Assembly (NCBI GenBank): GCA_030950825.1
Contig: JAUZQT010000134.1
Location: 1 to 21,369 of the forward strand
DNA length: 21,369 nt
Direction of reading: 5' to 3'
Origin: Mariprofundaceae bacterium
GTDB lineage: Bacteria > Pseudomonadota > Zetaproteobacteria > Mariprofundales > Mariprofundaceae
The notes below the pieces were generated by a model. The model saw nothing but the letters and a program-made list of their open reading frames with translations. It was not told the DNA's origin and did no database searches. The position numbers and the translations under genes were made by a program. Below, in pieces: positions 1 through 6,235 of this stretch; position 1 is the stretch's first letter; every line of letters starts with the position of its first letter.

Positions 1-329
1 AATTCGTTGTCATGCTGTGTGGTTAGAAAGCTTTTGGGTACCCGACACAGTGCATCACAATACTGGCTCCACTGTTCATACCAGTGTACTTCAATACGGT
101 AAGATTTTAGCTTTCTGGCATGTGATATATTGCTATGCCAACCGCGCGGATGATTTATTTCGCTGGGTGGGGAAACATGTTTCAAAACAGCCTGCTTGAT
201 TGGACTACCTTCTAAATTCACACGTACAATTTCGCCATAACCACTCCATAGCGATTGAATGACTTCACCGCGTGAAACACTGCTGGCGTGGGTTGCTTTC
301 ATGATTGCCTGTTGCAACAATGTATCCAT
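1..329 (-). CDS. EcKinase/choline-kinase-like phosphotransferase, N-terminal fragment (runs off window)
   Basis: The gene begins at the ATG at 329-327, behind a GGAG ribosome site seven bases upstream, and is open to the window edge, so only about the first 109 residues are visible. The protein contains SLWSGYGEIVRV near residues 27-38, VLKHVSPP and then NHPRGWHSNISHARKLKSYR. I recognise this pattern from the N-lobe of ecdysteroid-kinase-like (CHK/DUF1679) small-molecule phosphotransferases that are scattered through proteobacteria: a glycine-rich strand, a lysine that would hold ATP, and the HPRGW...HxRKxxSY stretch. The catalytic loop lies outside the window, so activity and substrate cannot be judged. 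It follows the tsaC-like gene by 40 bases on the same strand and probably shares its transcript. Family assignment is from memory of motifs; function is unknown. Confidence 0.6.
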   Translation of the reverse strand, partial: MDTLLQQAIMKATHASSVSRGEVIQSLWSGYGEIVRVNLEGSPIKQAVLKHVSPPSEINHPRGWHSNISHARKLKSYRIEVHWYEQWSQYCDALCRVPKSFLTTQHDNE

Positions 330-369
330 GCAATGACTCCGATAATTTTTTAACGACGTGAATGCGCGA

Positions 370-957
370 TTAACGCAACTGTTTTACAGACAAACTTGAA
401 ATGCGGTAGATTTTCGAAGGCTGATTGGAAGCATCGCTTGTTTGGCTAAGAAGTTTAGCATCAATACATGCTGAAAAACGCCAATGCAATCTGCGATTTA
501 GAAGCATGGTTGTTTTACCTCGCCTGTTCAAGCTACTTGATAGTAGTAGACCACCGCACAAATGTGCCAAATACTGGCTTTCTGAATCAACATCAACACG
601 AATAGCCATGCTACCACGCTGGTAACAGGCTGCTTGGTATTGCGGTTTGCTGGGAAAAACCAAGGTCACGGCACCAGGCCATGAATCACGGGCTAGCTTA
701 CGTAGTACGGGGCTGATGTAGCGAGCTTGCGCCAAAGCGGTAGATATTGAATCTGCTAACAACAAAAAAGGGCCTGATCGCTGCTTGAAACGTTGCATTT
801 TTTTCACACCAGCAAGCGACTCTGGGTTAGCCGAAACACCCGCAATGGTAGCCGTTTTATGCGCCAATAAACCGCCTTGCAGCAGCACTTTTCTGGCGCG
901 TAAAGCAGCCAGCTTGCGTTTAATCTTCAGCGAGAATTGCCGCAGCCTGTGCGGCAC
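370..957 (-). CDS. Divergent TsaC/Sua5/YrdC-family protein (threonylcarbamoyl-AMP synthase-like)
   Basis: This 195-residue protein is the length of E. coli TsaC, which makes threonylcarbamoyl-AMP from threonine, bicarbonate and ATP for the t6A37 modification of tRNA. Family landmarks are present: GGLLAHKT near 28-35, RFKQR at 56-60 (the KxR substrate-binding element), SWPGAVTLVF at 92-101, SMAIRVD at 116-122 and SSSLNRRG near 140-147 (the SxN-like element). The odd part is the segment normally reading PTE(A/T)V(F/Y)GLG, which here is KTATIAGVS, so several residues that usually line the pocket differ. The start is a GTG at 957. A later GTG at 888 would remove the first family helix, so 957 is preferred. 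It overlaps the end of purE by 38 bases, which indicates co-translation. Could be a true but divergent TsaC or a YciO-like paralogue. Confidence 0.7.
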   Translation of the reverse strand: MPHRLRQFSLKIKRKLAALRARKVLLQGGLLAHKTATIAGVSANPESLAGVKKMQRFKQRSGPFLLLADSISTALAQARYISPVLRKLARDSWPGAVTLVFPSKPQYQAACYQRGSMAIRVDVDSESQYLAHLCGGLLLSSSLNRRGKTTMLLNRRLHWRFSACIDAKLLSQTSDASNQPSKIYRISSLSVKQLR

Positions 958-1393
958 GACCCGATTTTAACTGCTCTGCCAAAACATGGTCTGTTTGCGC
1001 CAGCATTTGAACCGCCAATAAACCTGCATTTTTGGAAGCATTGATGCCGACAGTGGCCACAGGCATGCCGGGCGGCATCATTACTGTTGAAAGCAAAGCA
1101 TCTTCACCATTGAGTGGGCCTGATGCAATCGGCACACCAATCACAGGTTTGACTGTCTTTGAGCAAACCACGCCAGCTAAGTGAGCCGCCATACCAGCAG
1201 CACAAATAAACAACTGACAACCAGCTTGCTCAGCATCATTGATTGCTTGTACGGTGGCTTCTGGCGTTCGATGCGCTGAACGAACCATCGTTTTATAAGG
1301 GATCGAAAACGCTTCCAATACAGCCTCTGTTTTTTGCATAATAGGGCGATCTGATTTACTGCCCATTAAAATCAAGACCTTAATAGCTTTCAT
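920..1393 (-). CDS. purE: N5-carboxyaminoimidazole ribonucleotide mutase PurE (class I)
   Basis: PurE converts N5-CAIR to CAIR in de novo purine synthesis, working with the PurK ATPase, which is not in this window. The 157-residue product shows the family motifs: MGSKSD near residues 10-15, the catalytic SAHRTP at about 41-46, AAGMAAHLAGV, PVIGVPI, and GEDALLSTVMMPPGMPVATV at the subunit interface. The start is placed at the ATG at 1393-1391, with AGGGG just upstream. A longer frame begins 12 codons earlier but would be embedded in the end of purD. The purD stop at 1397-1395 leaves a single base before this start, so the two are almost certainly translationally coupled. The neighbour purD supplies an earlier step of the same pathway. 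Nothing unusual in length or catalytic residues. Confidence 0.95.
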   Translation of the reverse strand: MKAIKVLILMGSKSDRPIMQKTEAVLEAFSIPYKTMVRSAHRTPEATVQAINDAEQAGCQLFICAAGMAAHLAGVVCSKTVKPVIGVPIASGPLNGEDALLSTVMMPPGMPVATVGINASKNAGLLAVQMLAQTDHVLAEQLKSGRAAQAAAILAED

Positions 1394-1394
1394 T

Positions 1395-2672
1395 TCAAAC
1401 CCCTTCGCGCTGTACTGCACGATAACCAATATCTTTGCGGTAAAAACCGCCTTGCCAATTCAGGTTTTCCAATGCGTCATAGGCCAATGATTGCGCCTCG
1501 GCCACAGTGTCTGCCAACGCAGTCACCCCCAGTACACGTCCACCATTATTGACAATCACGCCATCTTGCTCCGCAGTCCCTGCATGAAAAACGGTTGTGC
1601 CAGCAGCTTCTACCGCATCAAGCCCACCAATCACCTGGCCTTTTTCAAAGTCTGTGGGATAACCATCAGAAACAACCACCACGCACAAAGCCTTACGTTC
1701 ATCCCATTCAAGCTCAACACCATCAAGGCGTTTTTCTGCTGCTGCTAACAAGACTTCACCCAAATCAGATTGAAGGCGGTACATCAACGGCTGGCATTCA
1801 GGATCACCAAAACGCACATTAAATTCCAGCGTCTTCAAGCCATTCGCAGTAAGCATAATACCCGCATACAAGGTACCAATAAACTCTGCACCGCGCGCTT
1901 TCAGTGCTGCAATGATTGGACGTGCGATGCTTTTCAATACTTCCTGCTCGATGGCTGGACTGATGCATGGCGCTGGTGAGTAAGCACCCATACCTCCTGT
2001 ATTGGGACCCAAATCATCATCCAATAATGCTTTATGATCTTGGGAGGATGCCAAGGGAAGGATGGTGTCGCCAGAGACCAAAAACAAACATGATGCCTCT
2101 TCACCCGCTAAAAACTCTTCAATAACCACTTGTGAGCCAGCATCGCCAAATGCGTTGCCAGATAACATATCGCGAGCTGCACCCACAGCTTCTTCAATGC
2201 TTTGCGCTACAATCACGCCCTTACCCGCAGCAAGCCCTGATGCCTTGACAACAATCGGTGCGCCCCATGCACGAATCAATGCTTCGGCTTTATCTGGGTC
2301 GGTGTGGGTTTCAAATTTGGCTGTTGGCACCCCAGCCTCATGCATCAAATCTTTGGAAAAAGATTTGCTGCCCTCAAGCTCTGCCGCTGCGGCATCAGGG
2401 CCATAGACGGCAAAACCTTCGGCACGCAACTGATTTGCCAAGCCTTTCACCAAAGCCACTTCGGGGCCAATCACCACCAAACGCGGTTTCTCATCTCGCG
2501 CTAGTGTCATCAAACCATCAATATCTTCAGCGCCAACATTCACGCAACGCGCATCCTGCACAATGCCAGGATTACCTGGCGCACAGACCACCTCTGTTAC
2601 CGATGCTGAACGTTTTAATTTCCAGCATAATGCATGCTCCCGACCACCGCCGCCTACCACTAAAACTTTCAT
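1395..2672 (-). CDS. purD: Phosphoribosylamine-glycine ligase PurD (GAR synthetase)
   Basis: PurD joins glycine to 5-phosphoribosylamine with ATP, the second step of purine synthesis. The 425-residue cytoplasmic enzyme starts with the ligand-binding loop VLVVGGGGREHALCWKL, continues with GPEVALVKGLA and YGPDAAAAELEGSKSFSK, and then the ATP-grasp core: VVKASGLAAGKGVIVA, NTGGMGAYSPAP, and LEFNVRFGDPECQP, which carries metal ligands. The start chosen is the ATG at 2672-2670, where AGGA sits six bases upstream and the mature N-terminus matches the family. An in-frame extension of 18 codons further upstream is translated from a CACAGAG-type intergenic repeat and is rejected. It lies 84 bases after arsC and one base before purE. 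Confidence 0.96.
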   Translation of the reverse strand: MKVLVVGGGGREHALCWKLKRSASVTEVVCAPGNPGIVQDARCVNVGAEDIDGLMTLARDEKPRLVVIGPEVALVKGLANQLRAEGFAVYGPDAAAAELEGSKSFSKDLMHEAGVPTAKFETHTDPDKAEALIRAWGAPIVVKASGLAAGKGVIVAQSIEEAVGAARDMLSGNAFGDAGSQVVIEEFLAGEEASCLFLVSGDTILPLASSQDHKALLDDDLGPNTGGMGAYSPAPCISPAIEQEVLKSIARPIIAALKARGAEFIGTLYAGIMLTANGLKTLEFNVRFGDPECQPLMYRLQSDLGEVLLAAAEKRLDGVELEWDERKALCVVVVSDGYPTDFEKGQVIGGLDAVEAAGTTVFHAGTAEQDGVIVNNGGRVLGVTALADTVAEAQSLAYDALENLNWQGGFYRKDIGYRAVQREGV

Positions 2673-2690
2673 ATCATTTCCTTTTTTATT

Positions 2691-2718
2691 CACCGCAGAG
2701 AACACAGAGGGCGCAGAG
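2691..2718. repeat. CACAGAG-type degenerate triplet repeat between arsC and purD
   Basis: Three near-identical units of 9-10 bases follow one another: CACCGCAGAG, AACACAGAG and GGCGCAGAG. I remember this kind of CACAGAG string from the intergenic DNA of many unrelated bacteria, but I cannot name a described family. It sits directly upstream of the purD ribosome site. Confidence 0.5.
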
Positions 2719-2756
2719 TTTCTCAATATATCGCATTCATGCCTAAAACGGAGCCT

Positions 2757-3101
2757 TTATAAAATATCAAATATTAATTCAGGCGGACGACCCACCACCG
2801 CCTTTTCATCATGCACAACAATAGGCCGCTCTATCACTTTGGGGTATTGCACCATCAAAGCAATAGTTTCTGCACGGCTTAATATTTTTCCTTTGATATG
2901 TTCTTTGTAATCATCTTCACCTATACGCATCAATTCAGCAGGTTCTTTACTAAGTTTTCTTAAAATAGCATCCAATTCTGCTTCAGAGGGTGGCATTTTT
3001 AAATATTCAATGACTTCAGGCTCAATGCCCTTAGCTTGAATAAGTTCCAATGTTTTTCTTGATTTGGAACAACGCGGATTATGGTAAATGATAATGGACA
3101 T
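2757..3101 (-). CDS. arsC: ArsC/Spx-family arsenate reductase (glutaredoxin-coupled type)
   Basis: The 114-residue protein has the thioredoxin-fold ArsC signature YHNPRCSKSRKTL at residues 6-18, with the catalytic cysteine at position 11. The C-terminal half has IERPIVV and VGRPPELI, which carry the arginines that position arsenate in the plasmid R773 enzyme. Family members either reduce arsenate with glutathione and glutaredoxin (ArsC) or are uncharacterised YffB/Spx relatives; the full arginine set favours ArsC. The start at the ATG at 3101 is five bases from a GGAG box. A GTG two codons earlier is only one or two bases from the same box and is unlikely. No arsR, arsB or other arsenic genes are nearby; it lies 24 bases after a secreted EF-hand protein and before purD, so it appears to ride in a housekeeping transcript. 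Confidence 0.85.
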   Translation of the reverse strand: MSIIIYHNPRCSKSRKTLELIQAKGIEPEVIEYLKMPPSEAELDAILRKLSKEPAELMRIGEDDYKEHIKGKILSRAETIALMVQYPKVIERPIVVHDEKAVVGRPPELIFDIL

Positions 3102-3125
3102 TGACACTCCTATACCTGAACAGGC

Positions 3126-3422
3126 TTACTCATAGACCGAGCGCAGACCTTCTAGGTATTGCTGCGCACGGCTTTTTCTTTTTAACAATAATGTATCGGG
3201 ATTTTCACCCAAGGCAATAATGGATTCGCGTGCATAAGATACCTGTTCTTTTCTGCTCATCTTGCTCCAGTCGGATGCATCAACAATACCATCGCCTGTT
3301 TTATCAAAACGAGCATCAACAGACAGGCTTTGATTGTTTGCTGCCTCAGAAACATCAATCACAAAGGCAAAGAGCGGCAGCATTGCTGCCACCGCTCCTA
3401 CCAAATAAAAAGGCTTAAACAT
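3126..3422 (-). CDS. Small exported EF-hand-like protein coupled to ahcY
   Basis: This 98-residue protein starts with a signal peptide or membrane anchor: a basic MFK, a hydrophobic stretch from about residue 5 to 21, and a possible cleavage after SEA near residue 27. The mature part has a loop from Asp40 to Asp51 (DKTGDGIVDASD) with acidic or polar residues at EF-hand positions 1, 3, 5, 9 and 12 and glycine at 6, so it should bind calcium. The rest is charged and probably helical. Its ATG shares the final A of the ahcY stop (TAATG), so it is translated by ribosomes finishing ahcY. I do not recognise a named family; its tie to AdoHcy hydrolase may be only positional. Localisation and calcium binding are inferred from sequence. 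Confidence 0.7.
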   Translation of the reverse strand: MFKPFYLVGAVAAMLPLFAFVIDVSEAANNQSLSVDARFDKTGDGIVDASDWSKMSRKEQVSYARESIIALGENPDTLLLKRKSRAQQYLEGLRSVYE

Positions 3423-4717
3423 TAGTAACGGTAATGCGCAACTTTATATGGGCCTTCAACAGGCACACTAATATAGTCGGCTTGCTCTTGTGATAATTGT
3501 GTTAAATTCACTCCGATTTTCGCCAAGTGCAAACGTGCTACCTTTTCATCCAAACGTTTCGGTAATACATACACTTCATTTTTATAATTTGAAGAATTTT
3601 CCCACAATTCAATTTGTGCCATCACCTGATTGGTAAACGATGCAGACATCACAAAACTAGGGTGGCCTGTTGCACAGCCTAAATTCACCAAACGACCTTC
3701 TGCCAGCAAGGTAATGCGATTGCCATTCGGGAAGATAATTTGATCCACCTGTGGCTTCACATTTTCCCACTCATATTGTTTGAGTGATGCCACATCAATT
3801 TCATTATCAAAATGCCCAATATTACACACGATTGACTGGTCTTTCATGTTCACCAAATGATCGTGCTGAATAACATGATAATTGCCCGTAGTAGTTACAA
3901 AGATATTGCCTTCTTTACAGGCATCATTCATATCAACCACGCGATAGCCTTCCATGGCAGCCTGAAGCGCACAAATCGGATCAATTTCAGTCACCCAAAC
4001 CGTCGCCCCCATACCCTTAAATGCCTGCGCACAGCCTTTGCCTACATCGCCATAACCCAAAACAACCGCAATTTTACCTGCAATCATGACATCCGTGGCA
4101 CGTTTAATGCCATCCAATAAAGATTCACGGCAACCATACAAGTTATCAAATTTAGACTTTGTTACAGAGTCATTCACGTTGATTGCAGGAACTTTCAACT
4201 CGCCTTTTGTCGCCATTTCGTACAAACGGTGAACGCCAGTCGTTGTTTCTTCTGATAATCCTTTAATACCTTCCAAAAGCTCAGGGTATTTATCATGAAT
4301 CAATTGCGTTACATCACCACCATCATCCAAGATCAAATTCGGCACCCAACCATCAGGGCCATGAACAGTCTGCTCAATACACCACCAAAACTCTTCATCC
4401 GTTTCGCCCTTCCATGCAAAGGTCGGAATGCCTGCTTCCACCATCGCCGCAGCAGCCTGATCTTGGGTCGAAAAAATATTGCATGAAGACCAACGCACTT
4501 CTGCACCCAAATCAATCAGTGTTTCCATCAAAACGGCGGTTTGAATGGTCATGTGCAAACATCCCACAATACGCGCGCCAGCCAGTGGCTTCTTGCCTGC
4601 GTATTCCGCACGCAATGTCATCAAACCTGGCATTTCAGTTTCAGCAATTTTAACTTCTTTGCGTCCCCAATCGGCCAAAGACATATCAGCGACTTTATAA
4701 TCTGTAAATTCAGACAT
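3422..4717 (-). CDS. ahcY: Adenosylhomocysteinase (S-adenosylhomocysteine hydrolase)
   Basis: AhcY reversibly splits S-adenosylhomocysteine into adenosine and homocysteine using tightly bound NAD, removing the inhibitor left by methyltransferases. The 431-residue product shows GARIVGCLHMTIQTAVLMET near the N-terminus, the DDGGDVT active-site region, VNVNDSVTKSKFDN with the catalytic lysine, the NAD-binding loop VVLGYGDVGKGCAQ, and the family C-terminus ending KVAHYRY. The start at the ATG at 4717 has GGAG seven bases upstream; an ATG two codons earlier is only one base from that box. It is preceded by an SAH riboswitch and followed, with a one-base overlap, by the EF-hand gene. Confidence 0.97.
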   Translation of the reverse strand: MSEFTDYKVADMSLADWGRKEVKIAETEMPGLMTLRAEYAGKKPLAGARIVGCLHMTIQTAVLMETLIDLGAEVRWSSCNIFSTQDQAAAAMVEAGIPTFAWKGETDEEFWWCIEQTVHGPDGWVPNLILDDGGDVTQLIHDKYPELLEGIKGLSEETTTGVHRLYEMATKGELKVPAINVNDSVTKSKFDNLYGCRESLLDGIKRATDVMIAGKIAVVLGYGDVGKGCAQAFKGMGATVWVTEIDPICALQAAMEGYRVVDMNDACKEGNIFVTTTGNYHVIQHDHLVNMKDQSIVCNIGHFDNEIDVASLKQYEWENVKPQVDQIIFPNGNRITLLAEGRLVNLGCATGHPSFVMSASFTNQVMAQIELWENSSNYKNEVYVLPKRLDEKVARLHLAKIGVNLTQLSQEQADYISVPVEGPYKVAHYRY

Positions 4718-4756
4718 TCTCATACTCCTATATCTGCCCTTTCAGGCATAAAAAAT

Positions 4757-4846
4757 ATGAGCACAGTTAAACATTTTGCGACTGAGCCTAGCGATTTGAA
4801 TGTTCAAATATTCAAACATTTCAAATCGTCGCAGTGCTCCTCAGTC
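4757..4846 (-). ncRNA. S-adenosylhomocysteine (SAH) riboswitch upstream of ahcY
   Basis: Read on the minus strand, the 142-base gap between metK and ahcY contains CTGAGGAGCACTGCGAC, then a long hairpin, then GCTAGGCTCAG, and finally AACTGTGCTC. P1 pairs CTGAG (4844-4840) with CTCAG (4786-4782). The P2 arm pairs GATTTGAA (4827-4820) with TTCAAATC (4800-4793). The distal GAGCAC (4840-4835) can pair with GTGCTC (4764-4759), giving the P4/pseudoknot. GAGGAGC-C-TGC-AC, AGGCTC and the downstream complementary GCTC are the conserved features I recall for the SAH aptamer. Its position before ahcY is the classical one, where SAH binding turns expression on. The P2 arm is unusually AT-rich. Family assignment is from memory and was not searched. 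Confidence 0.88.
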
Positions 4847-4853
4847 TAAATTA

Positions 4854-4883
4854 ATAAAATTAAAGTCCAGCTGCCGCCTTCAA
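4854..4883 (-). promoter_or_regulatory. Possible promoter for the SAH riboswitch-ahcY transcript inside the metK 3' end
   Basis: On the minus strand, TTGAAG (4883-4878) and TTTTAT (4859-4854) are 18 bases apart and overlap the last codons and stop of metK. A start about seven bases downstream would put the 5' end of the RNA right at the first base of the riboswitch P1. The positional fit is the main argument, since each hexamer matches consensus at only four of six bases. Confidence 0.35.
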
Positions 4884-6029
4884 TGCTTCAGATTTGTCTC
4901 TACGCTCCCAAGTAAATTCAGGCAATTCGCGGCCAAAATGACCATAGGCTGCAGTCTTAGCATAAATAGGACGTAGCAAATTCAAGTCTTGCACAATACC
5001 TTTTGGACGCAAATCAAATACTTCACGCACAAGGCCAGCAAGCTTTTCTTCATCAATCTTGCCAGTGCCAAACGTATTCACCATGACGCTCAATGGATGT
5101 GCAACACCAATGGCATATGCAACCTGTACTTCACAACGATCCGCAAGACCAGCCGCAACAATATTTTTAGCAACATAAAGCATCACATAACATGCCGAAC
5201 GATCCACTTTGGTTGGATCTTTACCTGAAAATGCGCCACCACCGTGATGCCCAAAGCCACCATAAGTATCAACAATAATTTTGCGCCCAGTTACACCGCA
5301 ATCTCCAACAGGCCCACCAATCACAAAACGCCCCGTTGGATTGATGTGATATTCCGTGCCTGCATGCAACAAACCAGTCTCACCAAGCACAGGGTTAATA
5401 ATAGTATCCATAACCGCTTCAGAAAGCTCTTTATGCGCCACATCTGGTGAATGTTGTGTTGAAAGTACAACGGCATCAATAGCGACAGGCTTGTGGTTTT
5501 CATAGCGGACTGTGACTTGTGATTTTACATCTGGACGCAAGAAATTAACCGTGCCGCTTTTACGAATATCGGCTTGCTTTGCCACCAACTTGTGTGACAA
5601 ATGAATCGGGGTCGGCATCAATACATCGGTTTCATTGGAGGCATAACCAAACATCAAGCCCTGATCGCCAGCACCTTGATCCAAATCAATACCTTCGCCT
5701 TCATTGACACCTTGAGCAATATCCACGGATTGTTTGTCCATGGTGACCAATACCGCACAAGACGCATAATCAAAGCCCATTTCTGATGAGTTGTAGCCAA
5801 TCTCTTTCACGGCATCACGCGCCACTTGTTGGTAATCAATGATCGCCGATGTGGTGATTTCACCAGAGAGTACAATCATACCAGTATTCACCATGGTTTC
5901 GCAGGCCACACGAGCATACTTATCCTGCTCTAAAATGGCATCAAGTACGCCATCAGAAATTCGGTCTGCAACTTTATCAGGATGGCCTTCGCCTACAGAC
6001 TCAGATGTAAAAACAAAATTATGACTCAT
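4860..6029 (-). CDS. metK: S-adenosylmethionine synthetase MetK
   Basis: MetK makes S-adenosylmethionine from methionine and ATP, with cleavage of the tripolyphosphate. The 389-residue cytoplasmic protein is standard length and begins with the usual FTSESVGEGHPDKVADRISD, followed by the GAGDQGLMFGYA hexapeptide region that defines the family and the glycine-rich loop GGGAFSGKDPTKVDRSA. A GGGAG box lies eight bases before the ATG at 6029. SAM produced here becomes SAH after methyl transfer, which the next gene, ahcY, recycles, so the pair is functionally matched. I looked for a SAM riboswitch or a MetJ-like box in the 206 bases upstream and did not see a convincing one. Confidence 0.97.
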   Translation of the reverse strand: MSHNFVFTSESVGEGHPDKVADRISDGVLDAILEQDKYARVACETMVNTGMIVLSGEITTSAIIDYQQVARDAVKEIGYNSSEMGFDYASCAVLVTMDKQSVDIAQGVNEGEGIDLDQGAGDQGLMFGYASNETDVLMPTPIHLSHKLVAKQADIRKSGTVNFLRPDVKSQVTVRYENHKPVAIDAVVLSTQHSPDVAHKELSEAVMDTIINPVLGETGLLHAGTEYHINPTGRFVIGGPVGDCGVTGRKIIVDTYGGFGHHGGGAFSGKDPTKVDRSACYVMLYVAKNIVAAGLADRCEVQVAYAIGVAHPLSVMVNTFGTGKIDEEKLAGLVREVFDLRPKGIVQDLNLLRPIYAKTAAYGHFGRELPEFTWERRDKSEALKAAAGL

Positions 6030-6235
6030 TATTAAAACTCCCAGAAAATCGCAAATAAGGCGAAAAACTAATCACAAACAGTGGAATGAAAAGACTTGAA
6101 CGCACGTGCATTATTTTTCATCCCGTGATCGATGTTTCATATCATGGGGTAAAAAAGCTTCGTCAGCGTTCATGTGGATAATTTATTTCTTTACGTTGCC
6201 TTACATTTGTTTTTAATATCACATACTGATTGATG

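Noticed and set aside
2673..2726. N-terminal extension of purD by 18 codons
   Set aside because: It is translated from the CACAGAG repeat, has no resemblance to PurD, and the ATG at 2672 has the better ribosome site.
3102..3107. GTG start for arsC at 3107
   Set aside because: It almost touches the GGAG box; the ATG at 3101 has correct spacing and fits the family N-terminus.
6030..6235. SAM riboswitch or MetJ box upstream of metK
   Set aside because: I saw no SAM-I, SAM-II or SAM-alpha consensus that I could recognise, and no AGACGTCT-like repeats; GCACGTGC is just a short palindrome.
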